DNA from: CAZGSN01 sp964371655
GTDB lineage: Bacteria > Desulfobacterota > Binatia > HRBIN30
NCBI GenBank assembly: GCA_964371655.1
Contig: CAYJOD010000023.1
Span: 18,335 to 82,334 of the forward strand
Direction: 5' to 3'
DNA: 64,000 nucleotides
Shown piece after piece: positions 1-7,880 of the stretch. Numbering within the stretch: position 1 is the stretch's first letter; each line of letters begins with the position of its first letter. The notes under the pieces are model-generated. The model ran no database searches, was not told where the DNA came from, and saw only the letters and a list, made by a program, of their open reading frames with translations. The translations under genes and the position numbers were made by a program.

Positions 1-78
1 CAGCACGATCTCGATCACCAACAGGCAGGCGACGACCTTCACCCAGATCCACAAGCCACGCATCGTGCCACTCATCAT
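1..78 (-). CDS. N-terminal fragment of a probable membrane protein (cut by window edge)
   Basis: An open frame begins with ATG at 78 and runs off the left edge, giving 26 residues. It starts MMSGTMRGLWIWVKVVACLL, with a short polar start followed by a hydrophobic stretch that looks like a signal anchor or first membrane segment. It lies just downstream of the lipoprotein gene ending at 121 and on the same strand, so it may continue that operon. No clear Shine-Dalgarno sequence is visible and the fragment is too short to assign a family. Confidence 0.35.
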   Translation of the reverse strand, partial: MMSGTMRGLWIWVKVVACLLVIEIVL

Positions 79-120
79 CCCAAGCCACGCGCTGAAGGTA
101 GGGGTACCCGGACCGATGCG

Positions 121-600
121 TCACTGCGGGCGCGGTGGCACGAGGAAACGGAGATACACCGCCGCGTTGAAATAATCGTGTACAGCGGTAATCCGACCGT
201 CGCGCGTGTCGAGGACCGTTATCCCGTCCACCGGTACGAGCTCGCCATTGGCGTGCGTCTGGAGCATCCGCCATTCGACGGCCACGGCGCCCTTCGCGGC
301 AACGATGCGGCGCGTGAGATACACCCGATCCTTCCACGCCACCCAATCACGCTGCAGCCGCGTGCGGAGGTCGGAGATCGCCAGTGGAACCGGGGTGACC
401 GGATCGGAATAGGTCGCCGTCGGCGCAAGCAAGCCGATCACGCGATTCGCATCGCGGCTGTTCAAGGCCTCGATCCACTGTCGCCCCAGGTCCTGCGCTG
501 GATCTGTCCCGGTGCACGCCGCCGCGAGTGTTGCGAACACGGCCACGAAGGCGACGCGTGCACCGCCAGCCAAGCGTTTGTCTACATGATGATGGATCAT
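121..600 (-). CDS. SnoaL-like / nuclear transport factor 2 fold lipoprotein
   Basis: The 159-residue product has a basic start, a hydrophobic segment at about 14-27 and a cysteine at 29 in the context LAAAC, consistent with an exported lipoprotein, although the lipobox is weak. The remainder reads like an NTF2/SnoaL-type small domain: a helix with WIEALNSRD, then LAPTATYSDPVTP, and a C-terminal strand pattern VDGITVLDTRDGRITAVHDY. Such domains are used as enzymes or ligand-binding modules, so no reaction can be named. The ATG overlaps the end of the upstream YfhO-type gene by 4 bp, which indicates translational coupling with a surface-polysaccharide membrane protein. Confidence 0.6.
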   Translation of the reverse strand: MIHHHVDKRLAGGARVAFVAVFATLAAACTGTDPAQDLGRQWIEALNSRDANRVIGLLAPTATYSDPVTPVPLAISDLRTRLQRDWVAWKDRVYLTRRIVAAKGAVAVEWRMLQTHANGELVPVDGITVLDTRDGRITAVHDYFNAAVYLRFLVPPRPQ

Positions 601-2891
601 GACATTCCCCCTCGCGGGCGCCGGCGGCGTGTAATGGCACCGCCGACCACGATGCCGCTCAGCGTGATGAGGGTGATACCAGAGCCGAGCTCGAAGCTCA
701 GCGGAGCGTACGCGAATATGACAGTATGCGCCCCGGCGGGAATCGCGACGGCGCGAAACAGATAGTTGGCCCGATACATCGCCGCCGGGTTGCCGTCGAC
801 CGTGGCGTACCAGCCCGGATAGAACGTGTCAGTGAGTACCAGGTACCCGGGATTGGTCGTATCGGCGGCGACGACGACTCGAGTCGGTGCATACGAAACG
901 ATCCGTGCCGGTACCACCGCTTGATTGTTCCCGGCGCCCGGCGGCGGGGGTGGCGATTGGTTCGATTCGAGGATCACCACTTTGCCAGGATCAAAGCCGG
1001 GGGCCGTCAAGGCGATGAACGCGTCTTCCGCGGCCGCGACCGGCCACGCCTCGGTCGCGACATAGGCGCGTGCCAGCGGCGCCGGATTCTCATACACCGC
1101 CAGGTTCCCGGCGCGCGGCGTGAAGACCTTGGTCCATCCGGCTTTCTCCAACCCCATCCGCAGCGGAAGTGGTGGCTTGCCGGCAGCGATGAAGCGCACG
1201 CTCATCATGCCCAACAGACGCAGTCGGGCCGGTGTGGGATCGAGGCTGAGTCGTCCCATGAACGTCTGCACGGTGTAGTCGATGGTGTTGGAGCCCTCGA
1301 GCAGCGGATAGAACTTGCCGTAGCGGTCCAGGCTGAGCGGTTCGTAGTCTGTGACCGAGTAGATTCCGCGAAGGGTCCCCTGTTTTCCTTGCGCCGCGTA
1401 GTCAAAGAAAATATTCCCACTGTTGATGTAGGTGCGGTCGTAGCCCTGATGCGCTCGAATGAAGTCGAACGCTTCGTGTTCGGCGTCGAGCGGGGCCAGG
1501 TCGTGATACGGATGTTTGGCGGAGTTTTCGTTGGCCGAGAACAGATCGAAGACGACCAGGATCATCAACCCGGCCACCAGCACGCCGCGCCACGCGCGCG
1601 GCAGCAACAGCGCCCCGGCGACGCCAATGACGCCGAGCACGCCGTAGATGTGGGCACGTGCCGTCATCTCGATCGTGCACAGCCACGCCGCCGCGATGGC
1701 GGCAGCGACACCGATCGTACCCCACACGCGACGGCGGGATGGCATAACTGCTGGTGACGCGATCACGTCGAAACCGATGCCGCTCAGCACCGAGCCGGCG
1801 AAGGCGTAGATGTAAAGTATGCGATAGGGGATGCGGAACCAGCCCCCACCCGGGAGGGCCCGGTACACCGCAAACAGCGGTGTGTACACGGTGAGCGCCA
1901 CGCCGACGCTGAGCAGCAACAGGCACCACAGGAAGCCGACACGCCAGCGGTCGCTGCGCGCAAACAGCGCCAGCGGCGCCAGGATCAGCGCCAGGATACC
2001 GAGATAGGAAAAGCGCGGATGTCCGGTATCGGTGCTCACCGTCTCGGCAAGGAACTTGGCAGGCGAGGGCGGTCCGTAGATCAGGGTCTGAGCAAGTGAC
2101 AGGCCGCCGGGTCGGCGCGGGCCGAGTCTCTGCAACTCCATCGTGGGAAGCAGCTGGATCGAGGTCAGGCACACGCCGAGAAGCACACCGCCGACGACAA
2201 GCCCGCACAAGCGCGGCAGGTGCGGGCGTTCGTCGCGCCGCATCGCGGCGAGCACCAGCCGGAAGGCCGCATAGGCGCCGATCGCGTACATCGAGTACAG
2301 CCATGTCTGTAGCCATCCTGCCAAGAGTGGCATGGCCACTGTGGCTGCCAGGAGAATCGACCAGCGCCGGCGCCGCGTTTCGAAGATTCGTTCCAGCGCC
2401 ACGAACGCCAGTGGCAGCCACGCGGCCGTAGAGGTGGCCGGCGTAAACCATAATGCCTGGGACGCGAGGAAGCCCGAGAACATGAAGGTCATCGCCGCCA
2501 TCGCGGCGGCAGCGCGGCTAAGGCGTATGACGCGGCCGTAGAGATACATGAACAAGCCGGCAGCCCACAGGTGGAGGACCACCGTGTATTCGATGGCGAG
2601 CTCGGTGCGCGGCAGCAGCAAGAAGAAGATGTTCAACGGATAGAATACGCCGTAGAGCACGGTGGCGAGAAAGGGGGCGCCGCAGTATTGAAACGGATTC
2701 CACAGCGGCAGGGAGCCCTCGCGCAGCAACGCAAAGGCGCGGTGTGCCATCGGATAAATCTGCGTGTAGAGATCGCCGCCAGCCCCACTCTCCGTGGTCG
2801 CCGGCGCGATGATCCGCAGCTGCCAAAAGAGCAGCGCGCCGAGCCCCAGCGCGGCGACGACTAGCCCATCCCGGAAGGATTCTCGCGACAC
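597..2891 (-). CDS. YfhO-family polytopic membrane protein (GT-C-like)
   Basis: About 764 residues with roughly a dozen membrane segments and a soluble C-terminal part. The N-terminal region has the pattern typical of YfhO-type proteins: a TM helix, GGDLYTQIYP, then LPLWNPFQYCGAPFLA and FYPLNIFFLLLP. The C-terminus carries a beta-rich domain (LVLTDTFYPGWYATVDGNPA) and a last TM helix, also typical of the family. Members are thought to act in glycosylation of cell-wall or surface polymers from lipid-linked sugars. I place the start at GTG 2891 because the open frame upstream of it passes into a mobile repeat (2908-3078); a frame-internal ATG exists at 2978 within that repeat. Its 3' end overlaps the lipoprotein gene by 4 bp. 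Confidence 0.75.
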   Translation of the reverse strand: MSRESFRDGLVVAALGLGALLFWQLRIIAPATTESGAGGDLYTQIYPMAHRAFALLREGSLPLWNPFQYCGAPFLATVLYGVFYPLNIFFLLLPRTELAIEYTVVLHLWAAGLFMYLYGRVIRLSRAAAAMAAMTFMFSGFLASQALWFTPATSTAAWLPLAFVALERIFETRRRRWSILLAATVAMPLLAGWLQTWLYSMYAIGAYAAFRLVLAAMRRDERPHLPRLCGLVVGGVLLGVCLTSIQLLPTMELQRLGPRRPGGLSLAQTLIYGPPSPAKFLAETVSTDTGHPRFSYLGILALILAPLALFARSDRWRVGFLWCLLLLSVGVALTVYTPLFAVYRALPGGGWFRIPYRILYIYAFAGSVLSGIGFDVIASPAVMPSRRRVWGTIGVAAAIAAAWLCTIEMTARAHIYGVLGVIGVAGALLLPRAWRGVLVAGLMILVVFDLFSANENSAKHPYHDLAPLDAEHEAFDFIRAHQGYDRTYINSGNIFFDYAAQGKQGTLRGIYSVTDYEPLSLDRYGKFYPLLEGSNTIDYTVQTFMGRLSLDPTPARLRLLGMMSVRFIAAGKPPLPLRMGLEKAGWTKVFTPRAGNLAVYENPAPLARAYVATEAWPVAAAEDAFIALTAPGFDPGKVVILESNQSPPPPPGAGNNQAVVPARIVSYAPTRVVVAADTTNPGYLVLTDTFYPGWYATVDGNPAAMYRANYLFRAVAIPAGAHTVIFAYAPLSFELGSGITLITLSGIVVGGAITRRRRPRGGMS

Positions 2892-2898
2892 GTCGTTA

Positions 2899-3087
2899 CC
2901 TGAGACCGGCTTTGCACATAAATTCCTCGTGGGCGCTTTGGAGTGCGGGAGCTTGCTCCCGCTTTTCTGTGCCCCCACGGCTCACGGCGCCGAATCGGAC
3001 AAAGCGGTGGCAAGCCACCGCACTCCACAACTTTGCGTGTCCACAGATTGTCCCAAAGCCGAAGTTTTGTGCAAAGCCCCTGAGACC
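2899..3087. mobile_element. Miniature inverted-repeat element, family 1, copy 1, with 9-bp target duplication
   Basis: The element spans 2908-3078 (171 bp). Its ends are perfect 11-bp inverted repeats, GGCTTTGCACA on the left and TGTGCAAAGCC on the right. The flanks are identical 9-mers CCTGAGACC at 2899-2907 and 3079-3087, a target-site duplication. Inside are nested palindromes around GCGGGAGCTTGCTCCCGC and GCGGTGGCAAGCCACCGC, and GGAGTGCGG pairs with CCGCACTCC across the middle. No protein is encoded. A second copy lies at 34903-35075. It sits immediately upstream of the start of the YfhO-type gene and could affect its expression. Confidence 0.85.
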
Positions 3088-3141
3088 CTCAGGCCGCCAC
3101 GGCCACGAAGGTCTTCGAGCGAGGAGCGTTCTCTTCCTCAG

Positions 3142-3165
3142 GAGCCTCGACTGCAGTCGAGGCTC
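3142..3165. repeat. Perfect 24-bp palindrome in the gap 3088-3318
   Basis: Two copies of the half-site GAGCCTCGACTG face each other with no spacer. The surrounding gap between the mobile element and the glycosyltransferase stop has no supportable gene. The palindrome could fold as a hairpin on either strand and may help end transcription coming from the glycosyltransferase gene, but there is no T-tract. It resembles other dispersed palindromes in this window. Confidence 0.45.
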
Positions 3166-3318
3166 GATCGACCAGTGATCGCGATTGAGTTTGAGCAGGC
3201 GAGCCGCAAGGTGCGCCTGCCCTAGTTGCCTTTCTTCTGTCTCGAGTTTCCCGTTGCCCATTCTCTCCTCGTTACACCGTCCGCCAACCGCCGCGGAAGA
3301 GCGACCCGTGAGGTGACC

Positions 3319-4254
3319 TCAGCGCAGTCCCAGCTCCTGCAGCGGCAAGGGCCGGTCATACCACCCGTCGAGCATGCCGCGCACCTTGAGGACGACCCCT
3401 GCCTGCTCGCCGGTGAGACGACGGCGCAGGTACTGCAGCGGCAAGGTCCCGAGCTGAAAGGCGACGAAGCGCAACGCCTGGTACCAGCGCGCGTGCTTGC
3501 GGACGAAGAGAACCATGTTGCGCCCAGCCAGGTACTGGCGCGGGGTGACGTAGCCCTTACCACCCGAGCTTCGATGCCCTTTATGTTGAATGCGGGCACG
3601 CGGCGTGAACACCACGCGCAACCCCTGCTCGCGTGCTCGCATGCACCAATCGACGTCCTCGTGGTAGGCGAAGAAATCATCGTCGAACAGGCCGACGCGC
3701 TCGAGCGCGTGGCGCGGAAACAGCATCGCCGTGCCCGGAACCCAGTCGACGTCGCGCTGCTCGTCGTAGGTGCCGTCGTCGCGCCCGTAGTAGCCGATCA
3801 ATCGCACCAGGCTTTGGCGATAGGTGACCTGGCCGTAGGCCACCCATACCCGGCCGGGGCGGTCCCAGGCGAGGATCTTGATGCCGACGACCGCGATCGA
3901 CGCATCGGACTCGGCCACCGCCACCGCCGCCGTCAGGAAGCCCGCTTCGACGATGGTGTCGTTGTTGAGCACGAACACATAGTCGTGCCCGTGCGCCAGG
4001 GCGTAGCGAATGCCGAGGTTGTTGCCGCCGGTGTAGCCCAGGTTGTGCGCTGTCTCCAGGCAAGTGACGGTTGGGAAGTCGGCGGCGATGCGGGCGCGGG
4101 GCGATTCGCGCGAGCCGTTATCGACGACGACGATCTCGAAGCGGGGATAGTCGACCTGGAGCAAGCTCTGCAGACACTCGACGGTGTCGTCTGTCCCGTT
4201 CCAGTTGAGGACGATTACCGCAACGCTCGGAGCATCGGTGCGCTCTCGCGGCAT
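3319..4254 (-). CDS. GT2 family glycosyltransferase, rhamnosyltransferase-like
   Basis: The 311-residue product has a GT-A fold signature of GT2 enzymes: VIVLNWNG at 13-20, IVVVDNGS at 41-48, the nucleotide-sugar/metal motif NND at 97-99 and an acidic ED at 199-200 in FFAYHEDVDWCMR. This arrangement matches the WbbL/RfbF-type subgroup that often transfers rhamnose to a lipid-linked acceptor, which fits the dTDP-rhamnose genes rmlC, rmlD and rmlA elsewhere in the window; the donor sugar is inferred. It acts at the cytoplasmic membrane face. I use ATG 4254, 12 bp after the stop of the upstream methyltransferase, because an earlier in-frame start would overlap that gene by about 170 bp and adds no domain. 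Confidence 0.82.
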   Translation of the reverse strand: MPRERTDAPSVAVIVLNWNGTDDTVECLQSLLQVDYPRFEIVVVDNGSRESPRARIAADFPTVTCLETAHNLGYTGGNNLGIRYALAHGHDYVFVLNNDTIVEAGFLTAAVAVAESDASIAVVGIKILAWDRPGRVWVAYGQVTYRQSLVRLIGYYGRDDGTYDEQRDVDWVPGTAMLFPRHALERVGLFDDDFFAYHEDVDWCMRAREQGLRVVFTPRARIQHKGHRSSGGKGYVTPRQYLAGRNMVLFVRKHARWYQALRFVAFQLGTLPLQYLRRRLTGEQAGVVLKVRGMLDGWYDRPLPLQELGLR

Positions 4255-4265
4255 GGCGAGCGGCT

Positions 4266-5075
4266 TCACCGGCGCCGCGCCACGGCGAGCACGCCGGCCG
4301 CGATCAGCCAGGGGGAAAGCAGATTGGCACAACGTTGCAGCAGCCGCCCGCGGCGGTTGAGCTCCCATCGTTTGCGCCCCGGCGCCATTTCGAACATGCC
4401 GACCCGGTACCCGAAGAACGACGACGAATCCACCCACAGCCCCTTGCCGAGCGGCGGATGAAAGTCGTCCGCGTGCACCGAGATCACCTCGAAGCCGGCA
4501 TCACGCAAGAAACCCGTGAGCTCGCGAGCATTGAATCGATACTCGGCGAACTGCAGCTTGAGGCCGGCACGCCGCTTTTGCCAATCGCGGAACCGTCGCA
4601 GGTGGTTGATCAGGCCACGGCGCCACGGATTGTCGTAGGGCACCGCCACCAATGCGACCCCGCCGGGCTTGAGAACACGATACAGCTCGCGCAGCGCCGG
4701 CCCCGGACCATCCACCGCATGCTCGATGACTCCGAGCGAGATGATTCCCCCCAACGACGCGTCGCGCAGCGGCAGCCGCAGGGTATCGGAGGCGAAGAGC
4801 GGCGCCACGTGCTTGGAGCGCGTCGCCTGCACCAGAGCGGGTTGCGCGTAATCGGTGCCGATTACCTTGAAACCGCGCTGCCGCAGGTAGAATACCCAGC
4901 GCGCCAGGCCACAACCGGCGTCGAGGATGACTTCGTCCTTAGGCAAATCCGCCAGAAACACGGGCAGCGTGGTCTCGTACTCGCAGAGCTCGATTTGGTC
5001 ATCGACAGAATCGTGACTCCAGAAAATCTGGCTGGCCTCGATGCCGACGTCGGCGGTATTGTAGGTGAAGCTCAT
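4266..5075 (-). CDS. Class I SAM-dependent methyltransferase
   Basis: About 269 residues from ATG 5075; an alternative start at 5126 or 5105 would add up to 17 residues. Motif I is EVILDAGCGLARW near 48-60, followed by an acidic strand end (VIGTD), and then SLGVIEHAVDG and LYRVLKPGGVALVAVP, the hallmarks of the Methyltransf_11 type. A hydrophobic segment near the C-terminus may contact the membrane. It is just upstream of the GT2 gene on the same strand, so it probably methylates a sugar or a lipid-linked glycan intermediate; the substrate is not visible from sequence. Confidence 0.8.
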   Translation of the reverse strand: MSFTYNTADVGIEASQIFWSHDSVDDQIELCEYETTLPVFLADLPKDEVILDAGCGLARWVFYLRQRGFKVIGTDYAQPALVQATRSKHVAPLFASDTLRLPLRDASLGGIISLGVIEHAVDGPGPALRELYRVLKPGGVALVAVPYDNPWRRGLINHLRRFRDWQKRRAGLKLQFAEYRFNARELTGFLRDAGFEVISVHADDFHPPLGKGLWVDSSSFFGYRVGMFEMAPGRKRWELNRRGRLLQRCANLLSPWLIAAGVLAVARRR

Positions 5076-5151
5076 CTGTCGCGTTGCCCCGAACACACAG
5101 TACATGTTGTCAGAGCCGACTGCCACAGTCGCCGCCTGGGAGGCGGAGTAA

Positions 5152-5380
5152 GCAACGCGGTCAGGGCCGCGGCAAAGTCTTCGACGGAGGGGGGAGCCGC
5201 ATCAAGCCTCATTCCACCCGGCGGCGGACGAGCCGTCCGCGCTCCCAGCGATTGCCTCAAACCAGCGCCCCGAGCGGAATATTATCGCCGGGAACGCGGG
5301 CGGCCCGCCCGCATGGCTCATGACACCTGCCGTGGCGCATGGCTCCGTCAGCGACTTTGCCGTGGCCCTGGCAACGCGGT
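5152..5380. mobile_element. Miniature inverted-repeat element, family 2, copy 1, with 10-bp target duplication
   Basis: The element is 5162-5370 (209 bp). Left end CAGGGCCGCGGCAAAGTC and right end GACTTTGCCGTGGCCCTG are inverted repeats matching at 17 of 18 positions. The flanks are identical 10-mers GCAACGCGGT at 5152-5161 and 5371-5380, a target duplication. The interior carries palindromic GC-rich stretches (GCGGACGAGCCGTCCGC and GCGGGCGGCCCGCCCGC) and no gene. A second copy with perfect ends is at 20572-20774, where the interior is strongly conserved. It sits between the divergent methyltransferase and epimerase genes. Confidence 0.88.
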
Positions 5381-5705
5381 GCACCGCGCTCGCATAAAAT
5401 TGTGCGGTATGATCAGCTGCCGAATGGTTCCGTTTCTTGTTGGCACGTCCAAGTTGCGCTGCGGAGAGCAGCTGGACGTAGGAGTACCAAGCAGTTACCA
5501 CGGATGGCACGGCCGCACCGATGGAATGCTTTCAACTCACCGAACAGAAGAAGAATCCGCAGATGACACCGAGGACAATTCGCTATGAAGAATCAACCGG
5601 TGGGAACGGAGAAGACGGAGAATCCATTTTCCGTTTCCTCAAAGTTCTCTCTGTTTCCTCAGTTGGCTCCTGTTCAACGTGGGCGGAATTTTGAGACGAT
5701 CTGCT
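5381..5705. other. Gene-free stretch with degenerate repeat fragments
   Basis: No coding frame here is convincing. Two decayed repeat tracts are visible: ACCACGGATGGCACGG with GAATCCGCAGATGACACCGA, related to the family at 14226-14385, and an inverted pair GGAACGGAGAAGACGGAG / TTCTCTCTGTTTCC at about 5603-5660. The promoter of the plus-strand epimerase-rmlC pair should lie here, but I cannot identify a convincing -35/-10 pair. Confidence 0.4.
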
Positions 5706-5717
5706 AAGGAGGGGGAG

Positions 5718-6800
5718 ATGATTCTGGTAACCGGGGGAGCAGGTTATGTCGGCAGCCTCTTGGTGCCCGAGCTGCTCGCACTCGGCCACGGCGTGCGTGT
5801 CGTGGACACTCTCTGGTTCGGCAACTCCCTGCCGGCGCATCCTAAGCTCGACCTCATCCAAGCGGATGTCCGCGAGAGTAATCCCGCTTGGCTGGATGGC
5901 GTGCGAGCAGTCATCCACCTCGCCGGGCTATCCAATGATCCGACGGCCGACTTTTCCCCGCGTCTCAACACCGAGAGCAATGTGTTGGCGACGGTGGAGC
6001 TGGCCAAGCTGGTCGCGCACCGAGCGACGGCGGAAGGTCGCGAGATACGCTTCCTCTTCGCTTCGTCCTGCTCGGTGTACTACACCTCGACGCCGGAGAA
6101 GGAGGTCGACATCAAGGCCAAGGGCGAGGATGTGCCCGTGGCGCCAACCGCGAATTACAGCAAGGCCAAGCGTTTGGCCGAGATCGAGCTACTCAAGCTT
6201 GCCGATACCTCGGCCGAGTTCTGTCCGGTGCTGCTGCGCAAGGGAACCCTGTTTGGACTCGCCCCGCGCATGCGCTTTGATTTGGTCGTCAACGTTTTCA
6301 CGTTGGACGCTTTTCAGAAGCGGCAGCTGACGGTCTATGGGAGCGGCGAGGCTTGGCGGCCCTTGCTGCACGTTCGCGAGGCCGTCGACGCCTACATCTA
6401 TTGCTTGGTTTCTCCCACCGCCAAGGTGCGCTCGCAGATCTTCAATGTGCTGCACAAGAACTATCGGCTGCTGGAGCTGGCGCACTGGGTCGCCGAGATC
6501 CTCGAGGAACATCGGCACGTCTCGGTCCAGGTGAAACGCGATCGTTCGATGCAGGGCGGCGAGCGCAGCTACTTCGTCTTGGGTGACAAGCTCCGCGATG
6601 AGCTGGGATTCAAGGCGGAGCGTGGCGCGACGAAGGCGGTTCTGGAGATCTGGGATGCCTTGGAGGCGGGGCAGTTCGGGCCGGCGCCGCAAGACGACCC
6701 GCGTTACTTCAACATCCGCTGGCTGCGCCTCCATGCGCTGACGACCGAGCCGGCGAGCTCGATCGCCCCGGCGGCACCACCGGCCCCGGAAGCCGAATAG
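5718..6800 (+). CDS. NAD-dependent epimerase/dehydratase (extended SDR)
   Basis: 360 residues from ATG 5718. The start is set by a strong Shine-Dalgarno tract AAGGAGGGGG at 5706-5715 and by the protein beginning directly with the dinucleotide-binding strand MILVTGGAGYVGS. Active-site elements are the serine region LFASSCSVYY and the YxxxK motif in NYSKAKRLAE. Length and fold match nucleotide-sugar epimerases, dehydratases and reductases of the extended SDR group. It is followed 26 bp later by rmlC, so it likely works on a dTDP- or UDP-sugar for the neighbouring glycan genes. It does not look like RmlB, so its exact sugar is unknown. The last 25 residues are an Ala/Pro-rich tail. Confidence 0.8.
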   Translation: MILVTGGAGYVGSLLVPELLALGHGVRVVDTLWFGNSLPAHPKLDLIQADVRESNPAWLDGVRAVIHLAGLSNDPTADFSPRLNTESNVLATVELAKLVAHRATAEGREIRFLFASSCSVYYTSTPEKEVDIKAKGEDVPVAPTANYSKAKRLAEIELLKLADTSAEFCPVLLRKGTLFGLAPRMRFDLVVNVFTLDAFQKRQLTVYGSGEAWRPLLHVREAVDAYIYCLVSPTAKVRSQIFNVLHKNYRLLELAHWVAEILEEHRHVSVQVKRDRSMQGGERSYFVLGDKLRDELGFKAERGATKAVLEIWDALEAGQFGPAPQDDPRYFNIRWLRLHALTTEPASSIAPAAPPAPEAE

Positions 6801-6826
6801 CGTGCGGCGAGGGATGGAGCAGAATC

Positions 6827-7390
6827 ATGTTGCGTGAGCCCACCGCCTTTGCTGGCATCCGCGTGCTCACGGCGAAGACCTTCACCGATGACCGCGGCTT
6901 CTTGCTGCAGTCGTGGATGAGGCGGGATCTGCAGGCGGCCGGGATTCCCTGCGAGTTCAGGCAGGCGATCCAGACGTACTCGCGGTGTGGTGTGGTGCGC
7001 GGTTTGCACTTCCAGTGGGAGCCACCGATGGGCAAGTTGGTACGTTGCCTCTTCGGCGCAGTCCTCGACGTCATCGTCGATGTGCGCCACGGGTCGCCGA
7101 CACTGGGCGACCACGCTGCGATTGAGTTGAGCGGCCGCAACCACCAGGTGCTCTGGGTGCCGCCGGGTTTTGCGCACGGCACCGCCGCGCTCGTCGACGA
7201 TACCATCGTGCTCTACGAATGCACTGCCGAGCACGGGCCAGGGTGCGAGGGCGGCATCCGCTGGAATGATCCGACTCTTGGGATTGCCTGGCCGAATATC
7301 CCGGCCATCGTTTCAGAGAAGGATCGCCAAGCGCCGACCATCGCCGAATGGCTCGCCGACCCGCGTTCGCGGAACTTTACGTTTGCCTAG
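6827..7390 (+). CDS. rmlC: dTDP-4-dehydrorhamnose 3,5-epimerase
   Basis: 187 residues, the usual length for RmlC/RfbC. Family motifs are in order: FTDDRGFLLQSW near 18-29, the catalytic histidine region VVRGLHFQWEPP near 56-67, LVRCLFGAVLDVIVDVRHGSPT near 71-92, VPPGFAHGTAAL near 115-126, and IRWNDPTLGIAWP near 143-155. The enzyme epimerizes C3 and C5 of dTDP-4-keto-6-deoxyglucose on the way to dTDP-L-rhamnose. It forms a short operon with the upstream SDR gene. RmlD lies at 14465-15340 and a RmlA-like gene at 56249-57316; no clear RmlB is present in the window. Confidence 0.9.
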   Translation: MLREPTAFAGIRVLTAKTFTDDRGFLLQSWMRRDLQAAGIPCEFRQAIQTYSRCGVVRGLHFQWEPPMGKLVRCLFGAVLDVIVDVRHGSPTLGDHAAIELSGRNHQVLWVPPGFAHGTAALVDDTIVLYECTAEHGPGCEGGIRWNDPTLGIAWPNIPAIVSEKDRQAPTIAEWLADPRSRNFTFA

Positions 7391-7397
7391 GCGATCG

Positions 7398-7715
7398 ACC
7401 ACAGAGAACACCGAGGGCACAGAGAGAAGAGTCTGAGCGTTCTTTCTGCACCTCGGTACTACTCATGTTCAGAATCTTGTCGGCGCGCGAAGATTCTCCA
7501 GTTGGGCGGTAAGGCTAGCTCCCCTCGCCCGCGCCACTTCCGGCGCGGGAGAGGGTTAGGGTGAGGGTCATCGGGTGGAGGAAGCATTGAGAGAAGACGG
7601 ATCCCTCACCCCGACCCTCTCCCGCGGGTATTGCGGGAGAGGGAGTGCTTCCAAACACCGGCGTTGCTTGGGTTGCGGGCAAAGCCCGCGCTGTGTCCTC
7701 TGTGCCTCTGCGGTT
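7398..7715. repeat. Composite palindromic repeat (ACCACAGAG family enclosing the CCCTCACCC family)
   Basis: This fills most of the gap 7391-7880. The outer arms are ACCACAGAGAACACCGAG at 7398 and CCTCTGTGCCTCTGCGGTT ending at 7715, an inverted pair. Between them lie two inverted units of another family: the left unit 7517-7566 ends in GGGAGAGGGTTAGGGTGAGG, the right unit 7603-7651 begins CCCTCACCCCGACCCTCTCC. It is followed by the tail TTCCAAACACCGGCG, also seen near 14110. No gene is supported. The same units recur at 10760-10982, 14008-14051, 15434-15540 and 40141-40496. Confidence 0.75.
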
Positions 7716-7880
7716 CAAAATTCCATCGCCCGGATCAAATTAGAATATTGGGGTCAGGAGACCCGTCCCTGCTGATCCGCCACTGCCAGAACGCGATCGC
7801 GATAACGAGCACGTTAGCGGATACCAGCAATAGGGCCTGCGATTGTCGCGGCGACTGCAGGCAGACGGCGCACCACCGGT

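Noticed and set aside
726..1757. Long frame (343 codons) antisense to the YfhO-type gene
   Set aside because: It is rich in Arg/Gly/His with no domain pattern, and the minus-strand frame has clear TM helices and family motifs.
5152..5380. Family-2 repeat as a CRISPR or riboswitch
   Set aside because: It has inverted ends with flanking duplications and just two distant copies; there are no spacers and no conserved aptamer form.
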